DNA of 31,568 nt, taken from the NCBI GenBank assembly GCA_964482435.1, contig CAYZXL010000057.1, positions 1 through 31,568 of the forward strand. Direction: 5' to 3'. Shown in pieces: positions 1 to 8,625 of this stretch; within the stretch, counting starts at the first letter, position 1, and each line of letters begins with the position of its first letter. A program made the position numbers and the translations under genes. A model generated the notes under the pieces. That model had not been told where the DNA came from and did not search any database. It worked only from the letters and a program-made list of their open reading frames with translations. This DNA comes from CAYZXL01 sp964482435. GTDB taxonomy: Bacteria > Auribacterota > JABMQX01.

Positions 1-1650
1 GTGTGGAGCCTTTACACGGCGAAGGATTACGAAAACGCCATTGTCGTTTACGGGCTGTGCGAGAAGTTCATTCCACAGGAATCGCGAGCGGAGGCTGCTT
101 ATATCCTGGCAAATTCTTACTACGAGGTGAATAAACCAGCAGAAGCCTTCCAAGCCTATCGAAGGGTGGCAAGGGAGTTTCAGACAAGTCCGTTTGTGGC
201 GCGGGCGGAATACAAGGCGTGCTGGTGCCTCTTCCTGCAAAACAAGTTCGATGAGCTAATCGCCGCCGGAAGGGAGTTTGTCAAGAAATACTCGTCCTTC
301 GCCGAAATCGGCAGCGTTCATTTTCTCGTAGGGGAATCGCTCTACGAAAAGAATCGCTCGGAGGAAGCGCTGACCGAATATCTGACCGTGGTGGAGCAGT
401 TCCCGAAATGCCCGTTCCGTGAGAAGGCGAGCTTCAAACTCGGACTCTGCTATCTCAAGACCGAACAACACGAGAAGGGAAGGAAAACGTTTCGGGACTT
501 CGCCACCGCTTACCCGGAGAGCGAACTGGCCGCAAAGGCCCTGGCGAGGGCTGCGGAGTGCGGACTTGCACTCGCTGGGACGAAAAACGCCAAACCGGAG
601 TTCGTGCAGTTGCAGTACGAGGAAGTAGCGCGAGACCACCGCGCCCTCGCTGAAAAATATCCGAATGACGCCCTGGCGGGGGAGGCTCTCTACCAGCTTG
701 GCGTCACCTGCTCAAGGCTCAACAAGAACTCCGAAATGGTGGCGGCTTTTGAGAAGCTCGTGAAATCCTACCCGAAAAACGAGGATTGCGCCGAAGCCTA
801 TTACTGGCTCGCCGCCGAAAACGAGAAGGCGGGAAAGGACGACCTGGCCGCCGATTACTTCGAGCGCTCCATCGCGCTAAAGCCCGGAGGGCGCTTTACA
901 GGGCAGGCGAAATATCGGCTGGCGGAAATCTACTTCAAGAAAGAAGAATACGAAAAGGCGGCGAATTTGATCGTGCAGATGCTCAAAGAGAATCTCCAGA
1001 GCGAAATTCCGGCCAAGAGCCACCTGTGGGCAAGCGATTTCTTTCTTCAGAAGGAAAGGTACGCTCAGGCGATAGAGGTTTACGACATGTTCCTGAAGAA
1101 ATTCGGGACGACTCCCACGCCACAACTGGAAGGAGCATACTACGGGCTGGGCTATTCTTACTTCAAGCAGGAGAAGTGGCAGAAGGCGATTGATAACTTT
1201 ACCAAAGCAATCGCCATGAAGGGAGAGTGGGTTTCGCTGTCGAGGCTTTACAGCGGGATAGCCGACTTGAAGTTGGGGCAGACTGAAGCCGCGGAAAAAC
1301 TGCTGCGAGAGGTGGCCAAATCGGGCGTGCTCGAGCTTGAGGCGAAAGCTACTTACTGGCTCGGGAACATGCACTTTGAGCTGGCAAAAGGGTTGAAAAC
1401 CGACCGCGAAAGGATCGAGCGATATAAGCTGGCACGGGCGGAATACGTAAAGGTCGTGATCCTCTATATCAATTCCGAACACAGGCCGGAGTGCATGTAC
1501 CGCGTCGCCGAGTGCCTGGAACAGGAGGGGTTGGCTCAAGACGCGAAAAAGCAACTTCAGGAACTAATCAAGGAATACCGGGACGATGAGTTTGCCAGGA
1601 AAGCTCGTGAGAAGTTGGGGGAAACGCCCGCGGACCCCGGAGCAAAGTAG
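1..1650 (+). CDS. TPR-repeat protein, probably 5'-truncated by the window edge
   Basis: The visible 549 residues are almost entirely tandem tetratricopeptide-type helical hairpins. They show recurring patterns such as 'A.Y.LA..YYE..KPAEAFQAY', 'EAYYWLAAENEKAGKDDLAADYFERSIAL' spacing and 'YYGLGYSYFKQEKWQKAIDNF'. TPR arrays are protein-protein interaction scaffolds, and in envelope contexts they often work with periplasmic or outer-membrane machinery. The reading frame is open to base 1 and its first codon is a GTG with no visible ribosome site. No signal peptide is present, so the true start and any export signal probably lie upstream. The end is charged (ETPADPGAK). A VWA/TonB-like membrane protein gene follows after about 115 nt on the same strand, suggesting a shared envelope complex; this is inference. 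The TPR assignment is firm; the cellular role is unknown. Confidence 0.85.
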   Translation: MWSLYTAKDYENAIVVYGLCEKFIPQESRAEAAYILANSYYEVNKPAEAFQAYRRVAREFQTSPFVARAEYKACWCLFLQNKFDELIAAGREFVKKYSSFAEIGSVHFLVGESLYEKNRSEEALTEYLTVVEQFPKCPFREKASFKLGLCYLKTEQHEKGRKTFRDFATAYPESELAAKALARAAECGLALAGTKNAKPEFVQLQYEEVARDHRALAEKYPNDALAGEALYQLGVTCSRLNKNSEMVAAFEKLVKSYPKNEDCAEAYYWLAAENEKAGKDDLAADYFERSIALKPGGRFTGQAKYRLAEIYFKKEEYEKAANLIVQMLKENLQSEIPAKSHLWASDFFLQKERYAQAIEVYDMFLKKFGTTPTPQLEGAYYGLGYSYFKQEKWQKAIDNFTKAIAMKGEWVSLSRLYSGIADLKLGQTEAAEKLLREVAKSGVLELEAKATYWLGNMHFELAKGLKTDRERIERYKLARAEYVKVVILYINSEHRPECMYRVAECLEQEGLAQDAKKQLQELIKEYRDDEFARKAREKLGETPADPGAK

Positions 1651-1766
1651 TAATTGAAGGCGGCGCCGAGTTGTGGCTCGATGAGCAAAGTGAGCCGTCG
1701 GCAGTAAAAATGGATAGAGCCTCGGTTGATGCGACCTGGCAGTAGAGGAGGTTGAGGAGGCGAAAG

Positions 1767-3596
1767 ATGAGTGCAAGAAGCCCAAATCCGTTTCTGGTGG
1801 TTGCGCTGCTTATCTCGGTTTTCGTACACCTGTTTGTCGTGGACCGGGCGATTGACCTGACGTTCAAGTGGCGGCTTTTCAGCACGGCGGCAGGAGACGA
1901 GTTTTTCCAGATAAAGGAACTCGACATACGCCGGATGCCGGAGATTCCAAAAGAAAGGCCCCAATGGCGGCCGCAGGACATTATAAGCCTCGGCCCGGCA
2001 AAGGAAGAGGTCATAGCCAAGCGGGAGACAGAGGACAAGGTTGTGCTGCTGGAATCGGAGAAATTCATCTCCTCCGACGCGACGGAGGAGACAATACTCC
2101 GGTCCATTGAGAAGGCCATCGAAACAGAACCGGAGCCAATCACCAAGCCCGGAGAAGTCGCGCCGGCGCCGGGGCCAGCCGTGGAGGCCACGGTTGCCCA
2201 GGAAGTCCTCGCCATGGATGAGGCCCTCCTGAAAAAGGAAATCCCTCCCTACCGTCCCAGAATAAGCGCCCAGGTGAAGCGAGGGACGGCACAATCGGAC
2301 TTCGTGTTTTTCACTGAGGCTGGTCCGTCCGCGGGACCCTCCCCGAGAGCTATAGGAATGGGGCCGGCTGCCGAGCTGCCTGCCCCGGGGACACCCGGCG
2401 AGAAAAAGGGGATGGCAAAGCTTGCCATGGCGGATGAGACCGTGGGGATTCCGGGCGTCATCGCCCCTCCACCGCCCCCTGTCCTCAAGCAGGACATAGA
2501 AACCACCGACCTCGTTGACATCGTCCGCGAGAATTACGAGAAGATTCAGAAATACCCGCCATTGGATGACCTTCTGACCGTGCAATTGTTCACTTACCAT
2601 CGGCCGGGCGAAACAAAGGGATATTTTAAGCTCGTTGTGGAGCCGAGGAAGGACAAAAAAGATTTCCGGGTCGTCCCCAAAGACATCATTTTTGTTGTTG
2701 ACTCATCGAAAAGCATAACGCAGGCAAAACTTGATGCTTACAGCCAGGGTGTGAAGCTCTCCCTGCAAGCCGTCTCCCCACGGGACAGGTTCAACGTCGT
2801 GGAGTTCAAGGACTTCACTCGCAAGCTCGCGCAGGAAGACGTGGCAACCGCCACGCCGGAGATGATAGCCAAAGCGGATGCGTTTCTTTCGGAGCTTGTT
2901 TCGGAGGGCGGAACGAACGTTTACAGGTCTCTGACGGAGCTTGTAACCCCGAACCCCGCGCCGGGGCGACCGAGAATTGTCTTTCTGGTGAGCGATGGGC
3001 GCCCGACCGTCGGAATAAGGCAAGAAAGCGAGATTATCAACGAGGTCACCAGACTCAACAATTTGAGAGCGTCCGTCTTCACGTTCGCGGGCGGAGAGAA
3101 AATCAACGCGCCTCTTCTCGACCTGCTGTCGTACAGAAATCGCGGGGCGAGGACTTTCGAGAGGGATCAGAGGAAGATCCCCGAGTCTCTGCTGGCGTTC
3201 TACCAGGAGTTCAGTTCGCCAATCCTTTTGAACCCGCGGTTCAACTTTGGCAGCGTGGAAAGCTCGGAAGTCTATCCGAAAATCCTCCCCGACCTTTACC
3301 TCAAGGGCAAGTTGGAGATTTTCGGACGCTTCGGGGAAGAACCTGAATTCAGCATGCAACTGCTCGGAGAGGCAGACGGGCGCACGAAGGAATACGTTCT
3401 CCAACAACCCCTCTCCGGGCAGGACACCGGAGACGAGAGCGTGGCGCGGATGTGGGCTTTCCGAAAGATATACGACTTAGTCGGCAAGATGGTTCAAGAA
3501 GGTGGCTCGCAGGCAATCCTTTCGGAAATTCAAAAGCTCAGCGCTGACTACAAGGTGGAGACGCCCTACTCGGCTTATCGCCGCACTTCATCGTGA
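1767..3596 (+). CDS. Membrane-anchored von Willebrand factor type A domain protein
   Basis: The product is 609 aa if the ATG at 1767 is used. A GGAGG at 1756-1760 lies 6 nt upstream, which favours it over the in-frame TTG at 1752. Residues about 8-27 form one transmembrane segment (LVVALLISVFVHLFVVD), similar to the N-terminal anchor of TonB-type proteins. A proline-rich linker follows, with PAPGP and IAPPPPP stretches. The VWA domain begins near residue 306 and has a complete MIDAS metal site: D312-x-S314-x-S316, T383 in GGTNVY and D410 in VSDGRP. The C-terminal tail ('WAFRKIYDLV', 'TPYSAYRR') resembles the end of bacterial inter-alpha-trypsin-inhibitor-like VIT/VWA proteins, but I see no clear VIT domain. 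It probably binds a protein ligand through a divalent metal on the periplasmic side. It sits between a TPR protein and a secreted repeat protein. The specific partner is unknown. Confidence 0.88.
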   Translation: MSARSPNPFLVVALLISVFVHLFVVDRAIDLTFKWRLFSTAAGDEFFQIKELDIRRMPEIPKERPQWRPQDIISLGPAKEEVIAKRETEDKVVLLESEKFISSDATEETILRSIEKAIETEPEPITKPGEVAPAPGPAVEATVAQEVLAMDEALLKKEIPPYRPRISAQVKRGTAQSDFVFFTEAGPSAGPSPRAIGMGPAAELPAPGTPGEKKGMAKLAMADETVGIPGVIAPPPPPVLKQDIETTDLVDIVRENYEKIQKYPPLDDLLTVQLFTYHRPGETKGYFKLVVEPRKDKKDFRVVPKDIIFVVDSSKSITQAKLDAYSQGVKLSLQAVSPRDRFNVVEFKDFTRKLAQEDVATATPEMIAKADAFLSELVSEGGTNVYRSLTELVTPNPAPGRPRIVFLVSDGRPTVGIRQESEIINEVTRLNNLRASVFTFAGGEKINAPLLDLLSYRNRGARTFERDQRKIPESLLAFYQEFSSPILLNPRFNFGSVESSEVYPKILPDLYLKGKLEIFGRFGEEPEFSMQLLGEADGRTKEYVLQQPLSGQDTGDESVARMWAFRKIYDLVGKMVQEGGSQAILSEIQKLSADYKVETPYSAYRRTSS

Positions 3597-3663
3597 AGCG
3601 GAGGAGAGTTCACGAGGCAGAGAAAGCGTTAAAGAGACCAACTGACCGGAAAGGACAGGAGAG

Positions 3664-3749
3664 ATGAGACCAGGAAAAAATGTTTGGGCTGCGTTGTTGA
3701 TGTTCGCAGCTGCTACTTTTTCCATAGGACGTGTCCCGGCTGCCGCCTT
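3664..3749 (+). other. Sec signal peptide region of the modular protein
   Basis: The first 28 or so codons give a basic start (MRPGK), a hydrophobic core (WAALLMFAAATFSI) and a small-residue run ending in AAA before FF. This fits a type I signal peptidase site. It is a by-eye prediction. Confidence 0.7.
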
Positions 3750-6700
3750 TTTCAGTGAGGATTTCGAGACGGGCGGCGCGAGCTGGGTTCTGGAGTCACC
3801 GTGGGCGGTTACTAACGAGGCTGCTCACGGTGGTACCTATTCGCTGACCGACAATCCCGGGGCTCTCTATGGAAATAACGTTGACAAGAAGGCGACCGTT
3901 CCGATGAATCTGGTCGGCAGCAATCGTCCCCTACTGTCCTTCTGGCATCGGTACAATTTAGAGGATAAGAAGGATTTCGGGTACGTGGAGGTGTCGAAGG
4001 ACAGCGGGGCAACCTGGTCCTGCCTGTTCTTCACAACGGGCGATTCCGCCAGCCAATGGTTCAAGGAAGAGATAGACCTCAGCCCATTTGCCAACAAACA
4101 GGTCCAGTTGCGATTCCGGATAAAGACGGACGGCGCCGGACAGCGCGAAGGGTGGTACGTTGATGACGTGGAGGTCTCGGAGAATAGTGCCACTTCGCCC
4201 TTCCCCTTCCTCGATGACGCCGAGACGGAATCCAGCGACACCAACTGGATAGCTTCCTCCTGGGAGAGAGTAGCCACCGAGGGGCGTAATAGCATCCACT
4301 GCTGGACAAGAACTGCAATGACCGCGCGCTCGGACTTCTCCACGGGACTTGTCCTGAGAGGGGCAACCACCCTCGCTGCCACCTTCAATCCGCATCTCTC
4401 TTTCTGGCATCACAAGAGCGGGTCGGGGGAGGTTTACGTCTCCAGCGACGGGGGGCAAACCTGGACCCGGATTTACAACGACGGGAATAACTGGACGGAC
4501 TGGCGAAGATCACAGTTGGACCTGTCGGCTTACATGGGACTCCCCAACGTCGTCGTGAGATTCTCCATGGGGTCGGGACAGCTCTGGTCAGTGGACGATG
4601 TGCTGATTAGCGACGCCCCGCAGAACGTCTTTCTCCAGCCTCTCTCCGATGTGGCGGAGCATAGCCTGACCCTCACCTGGTCGCAGAATACCGACCCCGA
4701 CTTTGCCAGCTACAGGATTTATCGGAGCCAGAATGCCAACATGAGCAGCGCCACGGAGATTGCGATGGTCACCACCCAGGCTACCACCACCTACACCGAC
4801 ACGGACCTGACATATGTTGCCACGTGGTATTACTATCGCGTTTACGTGGTGGACACCGAGGAGCTTTGGAATCAGGGAAGCAACGTCCAGGGGGCCAAGA
4901 CGCTTCTCGGAGCCACGGTGCATACCTTCCCATTCACGGACGACATGGAGTCCGGAGACACCTGGGGAAACGACTGGCCCTGGGGTTTGACTGATACGGC
5001 CAGCCACAGCGGGACTTACTGCTGGACCGACAGTCCCGGGGCGTCCTACCAGAACAACATAGACAGGTCTCTGACGACGGTGATTGACCTCACCGGCAGC
5101 AATCGGCCTCTATTGTCCTTCTGGCATCGGTACAATTTAGATGAGAGGAAGGACTACGGATACGTGGAGGTGTCGAAAGACGCCGGGGCAACCTGGTCCT
5201 GCCTGTTTTTCGCAACGGGGAACTCGGCCAATCAATGGTTCAAGGAAGAGATAGACCTCAGTCCCTTTGCGAACACGCAGATTTATCTGGCGTTTCGGAT
5301 AAAGACCGACGGCTCCGGACAGCAGGATGGCTGGTACGTTGATGACGTGGAGGTGTCGGAGAACAGTGCCACGACGGCATTCCCATTCTTCGATGACGCT
5401 GAGACGGCATCCAGCGACGCCAACTGGATAGCCTCCTCCTGGGAGAGGATACCCACCGACGGGCACAATAGCTCGCACTGCTGGACAAGGCCCAACACGA
5501 CCGTTCGCTCGGACTTCTCGACGGGACTTGTGTTGAGAGGCGCGACCAACCTCGCCACCGCCATCAACCCGCATCTCTCCTTCTGGCATCACAAAAACGG
5601 GTCAGGGGAGGTTTACGTCTCCAGCAATGGAGGCCAAACCTGGACGCGGATTTACAACGACGGGAATACCTGGACCGACTGGCGAAGAACACAGTTGGAC
5701 CTTTCGGCTTACATGGGATTGCCCAACATCGTCGTGAGATTCTCCATGGGGTACGGACAGCTCTGGTCAGTGGACGATGTGCTGATTAGCGATGCCCCGC
5801 AGAACGTCTTTATCCAGCCTCTCTCGGATGTGGCGGAGCACAGCCTGACCCTCACCTGGACTCAAAACACCGACACTGATTTTGCCAGCTACAGGATATA
5901 CCGCAGCCCCAATGAGAACATGAGCAGTGCCACGGAAATTGCGACGATCACCACCCAGGCTACCACCACCTACACCGACACTGACCTGACATATGTGGCC
6001 ACGTGGTATTACTATCGCATTTACGTGGTGGACACCGAGGAGCTTTGGAATCAGGGGAGCAACATCCGGGGGGCTAAGACGCTTCTCGGAGCCGCGGTGC
6101 ACACGTTCCCATTCACGGACGACATGGAGTCCGGAGACACCTGGGGAAACGACTTGCCCTGGGGGCTGACTGATACGGCCAGCCACAGCGGGACTTATTG
6201 CTGGACCGACAGTCCCGGGATGTCCTACCAGAACAACATAGACAGGTCTCTGACGACGGTCATTGACCTCACCGGCAGCAATCGTCCTCTGCTGTCTTTC
6301 TGGCATCGGTACATTTTGGAGGACAAGAAGGACTGGGGGTACGTGGAGGTGTCGAAGGACGCCGGGGTAACCTGGTCCTGCCTGTTTTTCACAACGGGGA
6401 ACTCGGCCAATCAGTGGTTCAAGGAAGAGATTGACCTCAGGTCCTTTGCGAACAAACAGATTTATCTGGCGTTCCGGATAAAGACTGACGGCGCCGGACA
6501 GCAGGATGGCTGGTACGTTGATGACGTGGAGGTCTCCGAGAACAATGCCACGACGCCGTTGCCCTTCTTCGATGACGCTGAGACGGAATCCAGCGACGCC
6601 GACTGGATAGCCTCCTCCTGGGAGAGAATAGCGACCGACGGGCACGATAGCGCCCACTGCTGGACACGACCCAGCATGTCCGCTCGCTCGGACCTCGCCA

Positions 6701-7191
6701 CAGAACTTGTGCTAAGAGGACGGTTAGACCTCACGCATGTTTCCAACCCGAAGCTCTCTTTCTGGCATCACAAGAACGGGACGGGGCAGGTTTACGTCTC
6801 GAGCAATGGAGGACAGACCTGGACACGGATTTATAATGACGGGAGCACCTGGACGGACTGGCGCGAAAAGGAATTGGACTTGTCGGCTTACATCGGCTCG
6901 GCCGACGTCGTCGTGAAATTCTCCATGGGGTACGGACAGCTCTGGTCAGTGGACGATATTGAGATAACCGGCGAGGTCACGGCGCCTCCCACTCTTACTA
7001 TCTTCGTCGAGGGCGGCGTTCTGAGACTCTTGTGGTCGCAGTTCGGCACCGGGCAGTACACGGTTGAACGCTCAGACGACTTGACGGTGTGGACGCCAGA
7101 GGCGGGAATGCCGATCACGGATACAGTCTTCTCCATTGGCGACCCGGCAAGTCTTCCGAGGTGGCGATTCTACCGGGTCTCGGCACCCTAA
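3664..7191 (+). CDS. Large secreted modular protein with three tandem jelly-roll/FN3 modules
   Basis: The product is 1175 aa, with AGGAGA just before the ATG. A Sec signal peptide spans residues 1 to about 28 (hydrophobic core LLMFAAATFSI, cleavage after AAA). The mature part is three copies of a module of about 393 aa. Each has an A domain resembling MAM/choice-of-anchor-J beta-sandwiches ('RPLLSFWHRY', 'GYVEVSKDAG', 'GWYVDDVEVSE') and a related B domain ('FFDDAETESSD', 'LSFWHHKNG', 'VYVSSNGGQTWTRIYNDG', 'GQLWSVDD'). Modules 1 and 2 then have a fibronectin type III domain ('SLTLTWSQNTDPDFASYRIYRS'). Approximate bounds are 29-419, 420-812 and 813-1104. The third module lacks FN3 and ends in a 70-residue domain with 'YTVERSDDLTVW' and 'RFYRVSAP'. 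No catalytic motif is visible. It is probably a cell-surface or extracellular adhesion or carbohydrate-contact protein. Copies are strikingly alike at the DNA level, implying recent duplication or gene conversion. Confidence 0.85.
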   Translation: MRPGKNVWAALLMFAAATFSIGRVPAAAFFSEDFETGGASWVLESPWAVTNEAAHGGTYSLTDNPGALYGNNVDKKATVPMNLVGSNRPLLSFWHRYNLEDKKDFGYVEVSKDSGATWSCLFFTTGDSASQWFKEEIDLSPFANKQVQLRFRIKTDGAGQREGWYVDDVEVSENSATSPFPFLDDAETESSDTNWIASSWERVATEGRNSIHCWTRTAMTARSDFSTGLVLRGATTLAATFNPHLSFWHHKSGSGEVYVSSDGGQTWTRIYNDGNNWTDWRRSQLDLSAYMGLPNVVVRFSMGSGQLWSVDDVLISDAPQNVFLQPLSDVAEHSLTLTWSQNTDPDFASYRIYRSQNANMSSATEIAMVTTQATTTYTDTDLTYVATWYYYRVYVVDTEELWNQGSNVQGAKTLLGATVHTFPFTDDMESGDTWGNDWPWGLTDTASHSGTYCWTDSPGASYQNNIDRSLTTVIDLTGSNRPLLSFWHRYNLDERKDYGYVEVSKDAGATWSCLFFATGNSANQWFKEEIDLSPFANTQIYLAFRIKTDGSGQQDGWYVDDVEVSENSATTAFPFFDDAETASSDANWIASSWERIPTDGHNSSHCWTRPNTTVRSDFSTGLVLRGATNLATAINPHLSFWHHKNGSGEVYVSSNGGQTWTRIYNDGNTWTDWRRTQLDLSAYMGLPNIVVRFSMGYGQLWSVDDVLISDAPQNVFIQPLSDVAEHSLTLTWTQNTDTDFASYRIYRSPNENMSSATEIATITTQATTTYTDTDLTYVATWYYYRIYVVDTEELWNQGSNIRGAKTLLGAAVHTFPFTDDMESGDTWGNDLPWGLTDTASHSGTYCWTDSPGMSYQNNIDRSLTTVIDLTGSNRPLLSFWHRYILEDKKDWGYVEVSKDAGVTWSCLFFTTGNSANQWFKEEIDLRSFANKQIYLAFRIKTDGAGQQDGWYVDDVEVSENNATTPLPFFDDAETESSDADWIASSWERIATDGHDSAHCWTRPSMSARSDLATELVLRGRLDLTHVSNPKLSFWHHKNGTGQVYVSSNGGQTWTRIYNDGSTWTDWREKELDLSAYIGSADVVVKFSMGYGQLWSVDDIEITGEVTAPPTLTIFVEGGVLRLLWSQFGTGQYTVERSDDLTVWTPEAGMPITDTVFSIGDPASLPRWRFYRVSAP
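3751..6980 (+). repeat. Three in-frame ~1.18-kb tandem coding repeats
   Basis: The landmark 'gacatggag' starts at 4942 in module 2 and 6121 in module 3, a spacing of 1179 bp (393 codons). The corresponding FEDFETG-like start of module 1 at about 3751 lies 1182 bp before its module 2 equivalent. Long stretches of modules 2 and 3 match base for base, with mostly synonymous or single changes between them. Module 1 is slightly more diverged at its start. Module 3 stops before the FN3 part. Confidence 0.9.
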
Positions 7192-7193
7192 CA

Positions 7194-7346
7194 GTGAGAC
7201 ACGCTTGCGGAAGTTCAGCAGAGGCGAACGCGGCCTCGGGGAAGCCAAAGTGTCGGGCGAAAAAGCTTGTCGCGTTTTTGTGTGTTCTGATACTGTTCTA
7301 CTCGATTCCGATGGCGATGACTGTCGTCGGCACGCCCGTGAGATAG
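7194..7346 (+). CDS. Possible small single-span membrane peptide (50 aa)
   Basis: A GTG at 7194, just after the stop of the modular protein gene, opens a 50-codon frame. Its second half is one clear hydrophobic helix (KKLVAFLCVLILFYSIPMAMTVVG) preceded by a basic stretch. No good ribosome site is visible. The frame is the same as that of the Na/phosphate cotransporter gene downstream, and only the TAG at 7344-7346 separates them. It could be a real small membrane protein, a relic of a longer N-terminus of the transporter, or a chance open frame. No family is recognised. Confidence 0.25.
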   Translation: MRHACGSSAEANAASGKPKCRAKKLVAFLCVLILFYSIPMAMTVVGTPVR

Positions 7347-7370
7347 CGAAGAGGACTGAACATCGGACAA

Positions 7371-8534
7371 TTGCTGGAAGGAGGAGAACCCAAGAAGAGC
7401 CTGCTTTCCCAGAAGCTGGGAAGGCTGGCGGCTTTCATTGCGCTATTTTACTTTTTCCTTGTAAGCGTCAAACTGATGGGGCTCTCGCTTGACCTGTTCG
7501 GGCGCGGGTTTACGGAGACTCTCCTGCGGATGGGCCGCAATCCAACCGTCTGCTTGTTTGTCGGGATTTTCGCGACGGGCGTCCTCCAGAGCTCGGGCGT
7601 GGTAACCTCGATGATTGTAGTCTGGGGGCAATCAGGGATGCTCCCTCTGGAGGGAGCGATCGCCATGGTCATGGGGGCTAACATCGGGACGACGATAACT
7701 AATCTCCTGGTTTCGCTTTCCATGATTACCCGTTCGGAGGAATTTCGAAGGGCGCTGGCGGGGGCAATCGTCCACGACTTTTTCAATGTGATGGCAGTGA
7801 TTGTATTTTTCCCTCTGGAGCTGGCGACGGGTTTTCTCCAGAAGGCGGCGCTCGGGGCGGCCGGTTTCTTTCAACACGCGGGCGGCGCAGAATTGGTGAA
7901 TGTGATGGATTTGATCGTCAAGCCCCCGGCTCGGGCCGTGTGCACCCTGTTCCTGGAGGGACTCGGACTCCCGAGGACGCCCGCAGGAATAATCCTTCTG
8001 GTCCTGGCAATCACGTTTCTGTTTGCGTCCCTTATCTACATCGCCAAGCTGATGAGAAAGACAGTCATGAAAGGACTGGAAGCGTTTTTCGACAGATACC
8101 TTTTCCGCAACACCGCCGCGGCTATGCTGTTCGGCGTTGTTGTGACAATCATCGTTCGGAGCAGCTCCGTGGCGACGTCGCTTGTGGTGCCTTTGGCTGG
8201 CGCGGGTGTCCTGACGGTGGAACAGATATTTCCCTACACTCTGGGGGCTAACGTCGGGACAACTTTTTCCGCGATGCTTGCAGCCTTAGTCCGGCCGGGG
8301 CAGAACGTACCCGGGACGACGATTCCACTGGGGCTGACTATTGCGTTCGCACACTTATTTTTTAACGCTTTCGGTATCATTCTGATTTACCCGTTCCGGT
8401 TCATCCCGATTACCCTTGCGAAGAAGTTCGGGGACATGGCGGCGCAAAAAAAGAGTCTGGCGTTCATTTATATCGGGGTGCTTTTCTTCGGCATTCCCGG
8501 GGCAGTGATTCTGCTGTCGGAACTGCTGAGATAG
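7371..8534 (+). CDS. Na/phosphate cotransporter family protein (NptA/PitA-like PF02690 type)
   Basis: This 387-aa polytopic membrane protein has two inverted repeats typical of the Na+/Pi cotransporter (SLC34/NptA, YjbB) family. The first has QSSGVVTS (residues 73-80) then GANIGTT (102-108); the second has RSSSVATS (263-270) then GANVGTT (292-298). The paired QSS motifs form the substrate and sodium path in the family. About eight to nine hydrophobic helices are visible, and the protein ends after a final helix with no fused PhoU domain. It should import phosphate (or a related anion) across the inner membrane using sodium. Start choice is uncertain: TTG at 7371 is the best in-frame start after the TAG at 7344. 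A stronger GGAGGAG at 7380-7386 lies inside the frame with only CTG codons downstream. A PhoU-domain gene follows. Confidence 0.87.
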   Translation: MLEGGEPKKSLLSQKLGRLAAFIALFYFFLVSVKLMGLSLDLFGRGFTETLLRMGRNPTVCLFVGIFATGVLQSSGVVTSMIVVWGQSGMLPLEGAIAMVMGANIGTTITNLLVSLSMITRSEEFRRALAGAIVHDFFNVMAVIVFFPLELATGFLQKAALGAAGFFQHAGGAELVNVMDLIVKPPARAVCTLFLEGLGLPRTPAGIILLVLAITFLFASLIYIAKLMRKTVMKGLEAFFDRYLFRNTAAAMLFGVVVTIIVRSSSVATSLVVPLAGAGVLTVEQIFPYTLGANVGTTFSAMLAALVRPGQNVPGTTIPLGLTIAFAHLFFNAFGIILIYPFRFIPITLAKKFGDMAAQKKSLAFIYIGVLFFGIPGAVILLSELLR

Positions 8535-8569
8535 GGATGCAGAATAATTTGGCGGGGGGGCAGGGAACC

Positions 8570-8589
8570 GGGCCGGCGCCTGCCGGCTC
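8570..8589 (+). other. GC-rich hairpin between transporter and phoU-like gene
   Basis: GCCGGC (8572-8577) and GCCGGC (8582-8587) form a self-complementary stem around the loop GCCT, extendable by G-U and G-C pairs. There is no T-tract, so it is not a classical terminator. It may act as an mRNA processing or attenuation element within the transporter-phoU transcript. Confidence 0.35.
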
Positions 8590-8625
8590 GTTTCCGAGAT
8601 GGAAGATGAAAGGAGGCGAAGCAAC

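Noticed and set aside
1557..2600. A 347-codon minus-strand frame opposite the VWA protein gene
   Set aside because: Low-complexity arginine/leucine-rich translation; the opposite strand has signal, linker and VWA motifs.
5767..6657. A 296-codon minus-strand frame in the repeat gene, with copies at 4588-5007 and 5137-5592
   Set aside because: Its recurrence only mirrors the coding repeats of the modular protein on the + strand.
3751..6980. Repeats considered as a CRISPR-like or transposon array
   Set aside because: They are long in-frame coding modules with no spacers, no terminal repeats and no transposase.
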